A DNA stretch of 39,492 nt from a bacterium. Lineage in GTDB: Bacteria; Pseudomonadota; Alphaproteobacteria; Sphingomonadales; Sphingomonadaceae. Below are positions 7,835 through 14,847 of this stretch, in pieces. The stretch's first letter is position 1. Every line of letters starts with the position of its first letter. Below the pieces are notes generated by a model. The model saw only the letters and a program-made list of their open reading frames with translations. It did not search any database and had not been told where the DNA came from. The translations under genes were made by a program, and so were the position numbers. The DNA is taken from positions 1 to 39,492 of the forward strand of contig JAVBXL010000188.1 of assembly GCA_030824575.1 (NCBI GenBank). Direction: 5' to 3'.

Positions 7835-8929
7835 ATGACGACCCTGTTCGATCCGATCCAGATCGGCGCCATCGACGCGCCAAACCGCATCCTGATGGCC
7901 CCGCTGACCCGCGGCCGCGCCACCCGCAACCATGTGCCTACCCCGATCATGGTGGACTATTATCGCCAGCGCGCGTCGGCGGGCCTGATCATCAGCGAAG
8001 CGACCGGCATTTCGCGCCAGGGGCTGGGCTGGCCCTATGCGCCGGGCATCTGGTCCGACGAGCAGGTTGCCGCATGGCGGCCGGTGACGCAAGCCGTCCA
8101 TGATGCGGGTGGCCGGATCATCGTCCAACTCTGGCATATGGGGCGTCAGGTCCATAGCAGCGTGACGGGCGAGCAGCCGGTGTCGTCCAGCGCGACCGCG
8201 ACGGCGGGCGACGCGCATACTTATGAAGGCAAGGCGCCGTTCGAAACCGCCCGGCCGCTGAGCGTCGACGAAATTCCCGGCCTGATCGCCACCTATGTCC
8301 GCGCCGCGCATAATGCGATCGCGGCCGGGTTCGACGGGGTGCAGATCCACGCCGCCAACGGCTATCTGATCGACCAGTTTCTGCGCGACAACGCCAATTT
8401 CCGTACCGATCAATATGGCGGCAGCGTGGAAAATCGCGTGCGACTGCTGCGCGAAGTGACGCAGGCGGTGGTCGATGCGATCGGCGCGGATCGCGTGTCG
8501 GTGCGCTTGTCCCCCAATGGCGATTCGCAGGGCGTGGACGACAGCGATCCCGCCAGCCTCTTCGCCCATGCCGCCGACGTGCTGGACGCGATCGGCATCG
8601 CGTCGCTCGAATTGCGCGAACCGGGACCGGACGGCACGTTCGGCGCGACCGATGTGCCGCGCCAGTCGCCGCTGATCCGCCAGCATTTCAAGGGACCGCT
8701 GATCCTGAACAGCGATTATGATGTCGACCGGGCGCAGGCGGATCTGGCCAGCGGCATGGCCGACGCGATCAGCTTCGGCCGCCCGCTGATGGCCAACCCC
8801 GATCTGGTGGAGCGATTCCGCATCGGTGCGCCGCTCAATCCCATTCAGGATATGACAACCTGGTATGCGCTGGGCGAGACAGGCTATACCGATTATCCGA
8901 CGCTGGCGCAGGAAAAGGCGGACGCCTGA
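7835..8929 (+). CDS. Old-Yellow-Enzyme family alkene reductase (NADH:flavin oxidoreductase)
   Basis: This FMN-dependent (beta/alpha)8-barrel enzyme reduces activated C=C bonds, and in some members nitro groups or nitrate esters, with NAD(P)H. The 364-residue product starts MTTLFDPIQIGAIDAPNRI. It shows APLTRGRA (FMN site), the LWHMGRQVH region, GVQIHAANGYLIDQFL with the substrate-binding His and Asn, TDQYGGSVENR, and the late SFGRPLMANPDL (FMN phosphate). It is most like NemA/XenB-type enzymes. The frame is open further upstream, but ATG 7835 has a purine-rich ribosome site (GAGAGA) and gives the family N-terminus. The palindrome and -10 box directly upstream suggest induction by reactive electrophiles, the usual mode for this group. 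The gene ends at a strong terminator. Confidence 0.93.
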   Translation: MTTLFDPIQIGAIDAPNRILMAPLTRGRATRNHVPTPIMVDYYRQRASAGLIISEATGISRQGLGWPYAPGIWSDEQVAAWRPVTQAVHDAGGRIIVQLWHMGRQVHSSVTGEQPVSSSATATAGDAHTYEGKAPFETARPLSVDEIPGLIATYVRAAHNAIAAGFDGVQIHAANGYLIDQFLRDNANFRTDQYGGSVENRVRLLREVTQAVVDAIGADRVSVRLSPNGDSQGVDDSDPASLFAHAADVLDAIGIASLELREPGPDGTFGATDVPRQSPLIRQHFKGPLILNSDYDVDRAQADLASGMADAISFGRPLMANPDLVERFRIGAPLNPIQDMTTWYALGETGYTDYPTLAQEKADA

Positions 8930-8948
8930 ACCCTGCTATGGGCGAATG

Positions 8949-8976
8949 AAAAGGGCTCCGTAAGGAGCCCTTTTTT
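8949..8976. terminator. Rho-independent terminator between ene-reductase and ribH
   Basis: AAAAGGGCTCC, loop GTAA, GGAGCCCTTTT plus further Ts form a strong hairpin with A- and T-runs on either side. It serves both convergent genes and touches the ribH stop codon (8975-8977). Confidence 0.92.
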
Positions 8977-9397
8977 ACATGCCGAAGCGTTCGCGCAGGG
9001 CGAGCATGGCGATGGCGGCCTTGGCCGCCTCGCCGCCCTTGTCCTTTTCGGTCGGCTTGGCGCGAGTCAGCGCCTGCGCTTCATTCTCGACCGTCAGGAT
9101 GCCGTTGCCGATCGCAATCGCGTCCATGCTCAGCGCCATCAGGCCGCGGGCACTTTCGTTTGACACCACTTCGAAATGATAGGTTTCGCCGCGGATCACC
9201 ACGCCGATCGCGACGAAGCCGTCATAACGGCCGCTTTCCGCCGCCAGGGCGATCGCGCCGGGGATTTCCAGCGCGCCCGGCACCGTCACCACCTCATATT
9301 TATGACCGGCCTCGTCCAGCGCCGCTTTGGCACCTTCGATCAGCAGGTCGTTCAAATGGTCGTAAAAGCGGGCTTCGACGATCAGGAATTTTGCCAT
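8975..9397 (-). CDS. ribH: 6,7-dimethyl-8-ribityllumazine synthase
   Basis: This is the penultimate enzyme of riboflavin synthesis. It joins 5-amino-6-ribitylaminouracil with 3,4-dihydroxy-2-butanone 4-phosphate. The 140-residue protein has the substrate loop [29 protein letters not shown], and [16 protein letters not shown] with the catalytic His of the ..TYHFE.. motif, then SNESARGL. Length is normal (140-160). It lies 12 bases after ribBX and is last in the rib cluster; the cluster's terminator overlaps its stop codon. ribBX, just upstream, makes one of its two substrates. Confidence 0.96.
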   Translation of the reverse strand: MAKFLIVEARFYDHLNDLLIEGAKAALDEAGHKYEVVTVPGALEIPGAIALAAESGRYDGFVAIGVVIRGETYHFEVVSNESARGLMALSMDAIAIGNGILTVENEAQALTRAKPTEKDKGGEAAKAAIAMLALRERFGM

Positions 9398-9409
9398 GAT
9401 GATATGTCC

Positions 9410-10690
9410 TTACAGCTCGATCGGCCGCTGCCCAACCACGGCCAGGTCATAGCCGTCAAGCGCGATCAGGCTGCGGTGGCTGTTGGTCAGCAGGATCATG
9501 TCGTGCACGCCCAGATCTGCCAGGATCTGCGCGCCCGCGCCATAATTGCGCAATTCGTCCATATCGCCCGTCACGATGCCTGCATTATATTGCAGCATCC
9601 GGGTCAGCATGTCGGGCTCATCGCCGCGCAGGATGACGATGATGCCCGCGCCCTCGTCGCCGATAATCTCCATGCAGCGCGGCAGCAGGCCCGTGCGCGC
9701 ACCCAGCTTGCCGAATGTATCGCTCAGCGGCGACATCTGGTGCATCCGCACCAATGTCGGCTTTTCGGGATCGACATGGCCCTTTTGCAGCACCAGCTGT
9801 TCGGTCTGGGTCGCCTTGTTGTAGAAGCTGATCGCCTTCCAGTCGCCGCCCCAGCGGCTGTCGAACGTGGTTTCGGCGCGCCGCTCGATCATATGGTCGT
9901 GACGGCGGCGATAGGCGATCAGGTCGCGGATCGTGCCGATCTTCATCTTGTGCTTGCTCGCGAAGGGGATGAGGTCGTCCAGGCGCGCCATCGTGCCGTC
10001 GTCCTTCATCACTTCGCAGATGACGCCCGAGGGGTTGAGGCCCGCCAGCCGCGCGACGTCGACCGCCGCTTCGGTATGGCCGGTGCGCACCAGCACGCCG
10101 CCATCCTTGGCGATCAGGGGGAAGACGTGGCCGGGCGTGACGATATCGACCTTGCCCTTCGACCCGTCGATCGCGACGGACACGGTGCGGGCGCGGTCGG
10201 CTGCGCTGATGCCGGTGGTCACGCCTTCGCGCGCCTCGATCGACACGGTGAAGGCGGTTTCATGCCGCGTGCCGTTGTTGCGGCTCATCAGGTCCAGGCC
10301 CAGTTCCTCGGTCCGGCTCTTGGTCAGCGCCAGGCAGATCAGGCCGCGGCCATGGGTGGCCATGAAATTGATCGCGTCGGGGGTCGCCATCTGCGCGGGG
10401 ATTACCAGGTCGCCCTCATTTTCGCGATCTTCGTCATCGACCAGGATGAACATGCGGCCGTTGCGGGCTTCGTTGATGATTTCTTCGGGGCTGGCGAGCG
10501 CAGTGCCGCCTTCGCGCTTGAGCAGATAGGATTCCAGCTTGCCCAGCGTGTCGGCGGTCGGGTTCCAGTCGCCCTCGCCCAGCTTGCGTAGCGAATTGGC
10601 GTGCAGCCCGGCGGCGCGCGCCAGGCCGGAACGCGACATGCCGCCATCAGTGACGAGATTGCGGACGGTATCGATAAGGGCAGAGGACAT
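9410..10690 (-). CDS. ribB: HTH-fused RibBX: 3,4-dihydroxy-2-butanone-4-phosphate synthase with degenerate GTP cyclohydrolase II domain
   Basis: The 426-residue protein has three parts. Residues 1-60 look like an XRE-type helix-turn-helix (GGMSRSGLARAAGLHANSLR, then LGEGDWNPTADTLGKLESYL). Residues 66-265 are a complete DHBP synthase with the acidic loop DDEDRENEGDL (85-95) and HVFPLIAKDGGV...RTGHTEAAV (189-210). Residues 280-426 align with GTP cyclohydrolase II, but the zinc ligands are gone: the usual HSECLTGD is HQMSPLSD (317-324) and SLRCDCG is KLGARTG (328-334). The REEGRGIGL segment is also missing. GTP cyclohydrolase activity is therefore unlikely, as in RibBX-type proteins; a separate RibA must exist elsewhere. 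ATG 10690 is chosen because AAGGAG lies 8 bases upstream. An upstream palindrome suggests separate regulation. Confidence 0.92.
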   Translation of the reverse strand: MSSALIDTVRNLVTDGGMSRSGLARAAGLHANSLRKLGEGDWNPTADTLGKLESYLLKREGGTALASPEEIINEARNGRMFILVDDEDRENEGDLVIPAQMATPDAINFMATHGRGLICLALTKSRTEELGLDLMSRNNGTRHETAFTVSIEAREGVTTGISAADRARTVSVAIDGSKGKVDIVTPGHVFPLIAKDGGVLVRTGHTEAAVDVARLAGLNPSGVICEVMKDDGTMARLDDLIPFASKHKMKIGTIRDLIAYRRRHDHMIERRAETTFDSRWGGDWKAISFYNKATQTEQLVLQKGHVDPEKPTLVRMHQMSPLSDTFGKLGARTGLLPRCMEIIGDEGAGIIVILRGDEPDMLTRMLQYNAGIVTGDMDELRNYGAGAQILADLGVHDMILLTNSHRSLIALDGYDLAVVGQRPIEL

Positions 10691-10703
10691 GGAAACGACT
10701 CCT

Positions 10704-10717
10704 TCCCACCAGTGGGA
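10704..10717. promoter_or_regulatory. Small hairpin just upstream of the ribBX ribosome site
   Basis: TCCCAC-CA-GTGGGA is a perfect 6-bp inverted repeat. On the mRNA (minus strand) it ends immediately before GAAGGAG, the ribBX Shine-Dalgarno, so the stem could affect ribosome access. It does not resemble the FMN riboswitch. Confidence 0.4.
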
Positions 10718-10728
10718 TGGCATCGCAT

Positions 10729-10746
10729 ATCACACTGCAATGTGAT
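10729..10746. promoter_or_regulatory. Palindromic operator and possible internal promoter before ribBX
   Basis: ATCACACTGCAATGTGAT is a near-perfect palindrome (16 of 18 positions symmetric) in the 71-base ribE-ribBX gap. On the minus strand it fills the 17-base spacer between a TTGAAT (-35-like) and a GATATG (-10-like), about 40-55 bases upstream of the ribBX start. This is the expected geometry for a repressor site on an internal promoter. Its half-sites (TGTGAT/ATCACA) also resemble a CRP/FNR-type site. Confidence 0.5.
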
Positions 10747-10761
10747 TAATTCAAGATATAA

Positions 10762-11376
10762 TCACATGCTGCGGTTGCGAAGGCTCTGCATCCTGTCCAA
10801 ATAGCGCGCCAGCACGTCAATCTCGAGGTTGAAGGCGCGCCCGTCGGGCAGCGCGTCCAGCGTGGTTGCGGCGGCGGTGTGCGGGATGATGTTCAACCCG
10901 AAATGCACGCTGCCGTCGGCCTGGTCATCGACGCTGTTGACCGTCAGCGAAATGCCGTCGAGCGTGATCGATCCCTTGGCCGCCAGCGCGGCGGCGAGGT
11001 CGGCGGGCGCGCTGATCGTCAGCCGGGTCGAATCGCCTTCGCTGAGCGCCGACACCAGATGGCCGATGCCGTCGACATGGCCCGTCACGATATGCCCGCC
11101 CAGTTCGTCGCCGACCTTAAGCGCCCGTTCCAGGTTCAGCCGGCCCCCCTGCGCCCACAGGCCGGGCGCGGTGCGCGCGATCGTTTCGGCCGACAGGTCC
11201 ACCGCGAACCAGTCCGCGCCCTTTTCCACCACCGTCAGGCAGGCACCCGAACAGGCGATCGACGCGCCGATGGCGACGCCGTCCATGGCATAGGCGCAAC
11301 CGATGACCAGCCGCAGATCGCCGCGCTGCTCATGGGTGCGGATGGTGCCGATGTCGGTGATGATGCCGGTGAACAT
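10762..11376 (-). CDS. ribE: Riboflavin synthase, alpha subunit type
   Basis: This enzyme dismutates two 6,7-dimethyl-8-ribityllumazine molecules to riboflavin and the ribitylaminouracil substrate. The 204-residue protein has the two tandem lumazine-binding barrels of the family. The first begins MFTGIITDIGTI and holds the ACSGACLTV loop. The second holds GHIVTGHVDGIG and ITLDGISLTVNSVD. A C-terminal helix (LARYLDRMQSL) follows. ATG 11376 gives the canonical MFTGI start; the open frame extends 5 codons further without a better site. It lies between ribD and ribBX on the same strand. The gap to ribD contains a REP-like hairpin and the gap to ribBX a palindrome. Confidence 0.95.
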   Translation of the reverse strand: MFTGIITDIGTIRTHEQRGDLRLVIGCAYAMDGVAIGASIACSGACLTVVEKGADWFAVDLSAETIARTAPGLWAQGGRLNLERALKVGDELGGHIVTGHVDGIGHLVSALSEGDSTRLTISAPADLAAALAAKGSITLDGISLTVNSVDDQADGSVHFGLNIIPHTAAATTLDALPDGRAFNLEIDVLARYLDRMQSLRNRSM

Positions 11377-11395
11377 TTCGCCCCAATCCAATCTT

Positions 11396-11492
11396 CCGTT
11401 CGCCCTGAGCGAAGTCGAAGGGTAAAGCCGACCGTAGGGAGGCTACTTCGCTTTGCTCAGTGATAGGCTTCGACTTCGCTCAGCCCGAACGG
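11396..11492. repeat. Palindromic intergenic repeat (REP-like), copy 2
   Basis: The left arm (11396-11422) begins CCGTTCGCCCTGAGCGAAGT. The right arm (11466-11492) is its near-perfect reverse complement and ends CAGCCCGAACGG. Between them is a 43-base loop with its own partial palindrome. It sits in the ribD-ribE gap, so it would be transcribed within the rib cluster. The right arm is identical over 27 bases to that of the copy at 26531-26558. Confidence 0.85.
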
Positions 11493-11509
11493 GTGAGTTT
11501 GAGGCTGAT

Positions 11510-12478
11510 CTAAGCGCTCGCGACCCGCTCGTAAACCTCCAGCCGATCGACACCCAGTTGCCGCATGTCGGTCATCCGCCAGCGGCCATGGGCATCGGCC
11601 AGGTCGAACAGGCCAATGTCGCCGACTCCGGCCAAGCCGGACCCTATGACGATCGGCGCGCGATAGAGCAGCAGCCGGTCGACCAACCCGGCGCGCAGGA
11701 AGGCGGCCGCCGTCTCCGCTCCACCCTCGACTAGCAGATGATCGACCCGCTCCAGCGCCGCAATCTCCTCCGGCGCGCCGATCCGCGTCCAGCCTGCCGG
11801 CGCATCGCCCCGGCTCAGCAGCACCCGGCGCGGCGACCGGTCCGCCAGCCCCGCCAGCCGCACGTCCAGCGTTGGGGAGTCTGCCCTGAGCGTGCCGCCG
11901 CCCACCAGGATGGCGTCATGCCGCGCCCGCTCCATATGGGCATGAGCGCGCGCATCCGGCCCGGTGATCCAGCGGCTCGATCCGTTGCTGAGCGCGATGC
12001 GTCCGTCCAGCGAGAGGCCGAGCTTCAACGTCACATGCGGCCGCCCCAGCGTCTGGCGCAGCACGAATCCGGCCATGGCGCGGGCGGCCTCGTCCGCCAT
12101 CAGGCCCATGTCCACCGTCACGCCGCGATCGCGCAGCCAGGCGGCACCCTGACCGTCGGTGCGTGGATCGGGATCGCGCAGCGCGATCACCATGCGGGCG
12201 ATGCCGGCGCGGGCCATCAGGTCGGCACAGCGCGGGCCGCGCGGGGACAGATGGAAACAGGGCTCCAGCGTGACATAGGCGGTCGCGCCTGCGGCCCGGT
12301 CCATCGCCTGGTCCAGCGCCTGCGCCTCGGCATGGGGGCGGCCGCCCTTCTGGGTCCAGCCGCGCCCGACGACATGCCCCCTCCCGTCAACAGAATCGCG
12401 CACGATCAGGCAGCCGACATTGGGATTGGGAGTGGAAAGGCCACGCCCGCGCCCCGACAGGGCGATGGAGGCGGCCAT
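11510..12478 (-). CDS. ribD: Bifunctional riboflavin deaminase/reductase RibD
   Basis: This enzyme deaminates and then reduces the pyrimidine intermediate of riboflavin synthesis. The N-terminal half is a zinc cytidine-deaminase-type domain: PNPNVGCLIV, HAEAQAL (His ligand and catalytic Glu), and PCFHLSPRGPRC with the two Cys ligands. The spacing between the cysteines is 9 residues, one more than in the usual PCSHHGRTPPC. The C-terminal half is a reductase domain with RPHVTLKLGLSLDGRIAL, SSRWITG, DAILVGGGTLRADSP and HLLVEGGAETAAAFL. ATG 12478 (322 residues) has AGGA about 10 bases upstream. The frame is open upstream and encodes DRRY, normally part of the family's first helix, so a non-ATG start slightly upstream is possible. 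Loses only a few residues either way. Confidence 0.92.
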   Translation of the reverse strand: MAASIALSGRGRGLSTPNPNVGCLIVRDSVDGRGHVVGRGWTQKGGRPHAEAQALDQAMDRAAGATAYVTLEPCFHLSPRGPRCADLMARAGIARMVIALRDPDPRTDGQGAAWLRDRGVTVDMGLMADEAARAMAGFVLRQTLGRPHVTLKLGLSLDGRIALSNGSSRWITGPDARAHAHMERARHDAILVGGGTLRADSPTLDVRLAGLADRSPRRVLLSRGDAPAGWTRIGAPEEIAALERVDHLLVEGGAETAAAFLRAGLVDRLLLYRAPIVIGSGLAGVGDIGLFDLADAHGRWRMTDMRQLGVDRLEVYERVASA

Positions 12479-12543
12479 GTAGCGCCGGTCCTGTGCAGAC
12501 GGCGCTTGCGAGGATGGGGCCTGTGGGGGCGAAGCCGGCTCGC

Positions 12544-13011
12544 TCAGGGCTGGGCGGCTCCCGCAGGCGGCGCGCCCGGCGTCTTCTTCGTTTCTTCCGC
12601 CTTGGCCAGCCGTTCGTCCAGCAGCGCGTCGATTTGCTTCACCGCCTCCTTGCGGCGGGCGGTGTTGCGGGCTTCCTCCTCGCGCCATTCGATGCCGAAG
12701 GCGTCGGCAAAGCCCTGCATCTTGGCCTGATTCTTCAGTAGCGCCGCCTCGCGCTTGGCGAAATCGATCTTCTGTTGCAGGATGATCGCGGCGTCGGACC
12801 GGTTCGCGTCCCAACTCTGGACATAGATGATCTTGTTGCGCGTCGGCATCGTATTGGTGTTCGCGTCGACGATGAACGCCCAGATGATGACATAGGTCAG
12901 CGCAGCCGAAACGCCCAGCAGCGGCCATTTATGCCGCCGCTGCTGCTTGAAATAGCCCCAGAAATCGCCAAGCGCGCTTTTGGGGGAAACGGGCCGGGGA
13001 AAGATCGCCAT
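12544..13011 (-). CDS. Small single-pass membrane protein with C-terminal coiled coil
   Basis: Function is not recognised. The 155-residue product has a basic N-terminus (PRPVSPKSALGDF), one membrane helix at about residues 30-48 (LLGVSAALTYVIIWAFIVDA), and a long helical, charged region (about 75-145: QQKIDFAKREAALLKNQ, then EEEARNTARRKEAVKQIDALL) likely to form a coiled coil. The C-terminus is Pro/Ala-rich. The arrangement is N-in with the coiled coil in the periplasm, or the reverse; topology is uncertain. It lies between tonB (92-base gap) and ribD (65-base gap) on the same strand, so it could be part of either unit. ATG 13011 is preferred because the reading frame upstream loses protein-like character. 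Confidence 0.75.
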   Translation of the reverse strand: MAIFPRPVSPKSALGDFWGYFKQQRRHKWPLLGVSAALTYVIIWAFIVDANTNTMPTRNKIIYVQSWDANRSDAAIILQQKIDFAKREAALLKNQAKMQGFADAFGIEWREEEARNTARRKEAVKQIDALLDERLAKAEETKKTPGAPPAGAAQP

Positions 13012-13103
13012 GCCGCCCTTATAGGACAGGGCGGGCGCAGATGCAAAATGGTCCATGATGGCGTTCCCCGAAATTCCCTTTCTTTCCCCGCGGCGACCTT
13101 GCC

Positions 13104-13823
13104 CTATCGCTCCGTCAGGGTGAAGCGCACCGTCAGAACTTTGGACGAAGCCACCGCCACGCCGTCGCGGGTCGCCGGGCGGAAACGCCATTTGCGCAGG
13201 GCGTGGCGCTGGGTCGCGGCCCAGAAGCTTTCGTCGGTGGCGGAGACTTTTTCGATGGCGGTGACGCGGCCTTCGGCGTTGATCGTCACGCGCACCGTCA
13301 CTGTCCCTTCCAGCCCCTGACGGATCATCGCGCCGGGATAATCGGGTTGGAAGGCGGCAAGGGCGCGGGGATCGATCTGGGGTTCGGTCAGCACCGGATC
13401 GGCTAGGGGCGGCGGCGGTGGCGCGATATAGGGTTGGATCGGACCTGTGCCGGTGCCGCCACCCCCCGTTGCGGTCAACGGCGGATCGCCTGTGGGCAGG
13501 TCGATCAGCGGATCGGTGACGGTCGGCTGTTCGTGTTGCTGCGGCCGGGTCTGCACCTTGGGATCGACCTGCTTCTCGACCACCGGTTCGGGTGGTTTGG
13601 GAAGGGGGATATGTCTGGTCTCGATGGGCTTGGAGGGGATGAATACGTCGATCACCTCCTTGGGGATCAGCAGGAAGGCGCCGATCAGCAGCCCATGCAC
13701 CGCCACCGTGCCGCCCAGGCCCAGCGGCGATTTGCGCCTCGCGCCATAGCGCGCTGGCCCGCTTGGTTCCGTCACCCGATTCGTTGTGCTGTGTCCAATG
13801 GCCGATAGGGTCATGAGTCGCAT
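13104..13823 (-). CDS. tonB: TonB family energy transducer
   Basis: TonB carries proton-motive energy from ExbBD to outer-membrane TonB-dependent receptors. The 239-residue protein has a short cytosolic start, a membrane anchor (LGLGGTVAVHGLLIGAFLLI, about residues 33-52), a Pro/Glu/Lys-rich periplasmic spacer with PLPKPPEPVVEK, a Gly/Pro linker (GGGGTGTGPIQPYIAPPPPP), and a C-terminal TonB fold (PDYPGAMIRQGLEGTVTVRV then LRKWRFRPATRDG). ATG 13823 has GAGGAG 7 bases upstream; an upstream in-frame ATG lacks one. No exbB/exbD is in the window. The promoter region is AT-rich with repeated CAACATCATTT motifs and is shared with the divergent EF-hand gene. Confidence 0.92.
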   Translation of the reverse strand: MRLMTLSAIGHSTTNRVTEPSGPARYGARRKSPLGLGGTVAVHGLLIGAFLLIPKEVIDVFIPSKPIETRHIPLPKPPEPVVEKQVDPKVQTRPQQHEQPTVTDPLIDLPTGDPPLTATGGGGTGTGPIQPYIAPPPPPLADPVLTEPQIDPRALAAFQPDYPGAMIRQGLEGTVTVRVTINAEGRVTAIEKVSATDESFWAATQRHALRKWRFRPATRDGVAVASSKVLTVRFTLTER

Positions 13824-13902
13824 CGTCTGGCTCCTCGTCTGTCGCATCCTCTCGCCGATGTCGGTTCTTCTTGCCCGAACCGTGATCGTCGATGAAATGA
13901 TA

Positions 13903-13936
13903 CAACATCATTTAATGATATGTTGCAACATCATTT
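13903..13936. promoter_or_regulatory. AT-rich repeat cluster in the tonB / EF-hand divergent control region
   Basis: CAACATCATTT occurs twice as a direct repeat (13903-13913 and 13926-13936). Between and across them lie two inverted repeats: ATCATT-T-AATGAT (13907-13919) and ATGTTGCAACAT (13920-13931). The stretch is strikingly AT-rich for this genome. It is 80-115 bases upstream of tonB and about 95-125 upstream of the EF-hand gene. Likely a regulator-binding region, possibly iron-related because tonB is usually Fur-controlled, but it is not a clean Fur box. Confidence 0.55.
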
Positions 13937-14028
13937 TTAGGCGGCCTGCAACATTGCGGCTGCATCGCGACATATGGCGGCAAAGCAAGGGTGCGAAAGC
14001 AGGGGCGATCCCGCTTTCAGGAGCCTTC

Positions 14029-14640
14029 ATGCGTTTTCGCAACTGCCTATCTGCTGTCTCACTCGCTGTCGCGCTGCTCGCCTCCGCGCCGCTTCTGGCG
14101 CAGCCCGCTGGCCCTGAAGATGGTCCCTGGGCAGCGGATGCCGATGGCGACGGCCGAATCACGCGGGACGAGATGCGCGCCTATATGGAGCGCCGCTTCG
14201 GTCTAATAGACCAGGACAGCGACGGGCTGGTGCCGGTGCAGGCGATGCAGCGGATGCTGGGACATGAGCGGCAGGCGCGCCCCTCTGCGGAGGGCGAGGC
14301 TGGCAAAGACGGCGGTCCCGGCAAGGGACGAGGTGGTCCTGGCGGTCCCGGTGGCGGTGGTCCCGGTGGAGGCGCTGGTGGCCCCGGTGGCGCAGGCGGT
14401 CCGCCGCCCGGCGGTCGTCCGCGCGGCGGCGATCGCGCCGACGCTGCGCCGCCAGCGCCGCCGCCGGGTCGCGCCATGCCCTATCCCGAAGACAGCAATG
14501 ACGATGGCCAGATCGACCGCGCCGAATTTCTCACCCCCGCGCTCGCCATGTTCGTCGATCAGGACCGCAATGGCGACGGCGTGCTGACCGCCTACGAACT
14601 GCCGCCGCCGCCGGGCGGTGAGGGGCGTGCCCCAGACTGA
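14029..14640 (+). CDS. Secreted EF-hand calcium-binding protein with Gly/Pro-rich linker
   Basis: The 203-residue product begins with a signal peptide (MRFRNCLSAVSLAVALLASA, cleaved near ALLAQP). Four EF-hand loops follow: DADGDGRITRDE (37-48), DQDSDGLVPVQA (61-72, lacking the final acidic residue, so weak), DSNDDGQIDRAE (155-166) and DRNGDGVLTAYE (179-190). The two pairs are separated by a low-complexity linker of about 70 residues made of GGPGG repeats and Pro. It is probably periplasmic. The function is unknown: a calcium sensor or buffer is the family expectation. ATG 14029 has CAGGAG 5 bases upstream. It is divergent from tonB across the AT-rich repeat region, so co-regulation with metal uptake is possible. 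Confidence 0.88.
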   Translation: MRFRNCLSAVSLAVALLASAPLLAQPAGPEDGPWAADADGDGRITRDEMRAYMERRFGLIDQDSDGLVPVQAMQRMLGHERQARPSAEGEAGKDGGPGKGRGGPGGPGGGGPGGGAGGPGGAGGPPPGGRPRGGDRADAAPPAPPPGRAMPYPEDSNDDGQIDRAEFLTPALAMFVDQDRNGDGVLTAYELPPPPGGEGRAPD

Positions 14641-14698
14641 GTTTCCCAGCCAGGAATCGGCCGCCTCTCCTCTCCTCTGCGCGGCCGGTTCCGCCGGG

Positions 14699-14721
14699 GC
14701 GCGTCGTTTGGCCCGACGCGC
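14699..14721 (+). terminator. Hairpin downstream of the EF-hand gene
   Basis: GCGCGTCG, a 7-base loop, then CGACGCGC form a perfect 8-bp stem about 60 bases after the stop. A short T-rich stretch (CATCTTTTC) follows about 10 bases later. It is a possible terminator, but the U-tract is weak. Confidence 0.4.
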
Positions 14722-14769
14722 TCCGGCATCTTTTCGGGCGATGCGCTAACGCGCGTGCCAGGACGGTGC

Positions 14770-14836
14770 CAGCCCACGCCCCCCGGCCACCCATAGAATA
14801 CGGCCGTTGGGTGGCCGGGTGGGGGTGTGGGCTGGT
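14770..14836. repeat. Long GC-rich hairpin between EF-hand and DUF445 genes
   Basis: CCAGCCCAC..CCCCC..GGCCACCC pairs with GGGTGGCC..GGGGG..GTGGGCTGG around a 16-base loop, giving a stem of about 24 bp with few mismatches. It ends 12 bases before the DUF445 stop. There is no T-run on either side, so it may be a structured RNA end or a REP-type element rather than a classical terminator. No gene is seen from 14641 to 14847. Confidence 0.6.
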
Positions 14837-14847
14837 GCGGTTCTACT

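Noticed and set aside
12479..13103. FMN riboswitch (RFN element) upstream of ribD or ribBX
   Set aside because: No AGGGNNCGGGGTGAAA-type opening or the conserved multi-stem pattern was found by eye in either gap. An Rfam scan would settle it.
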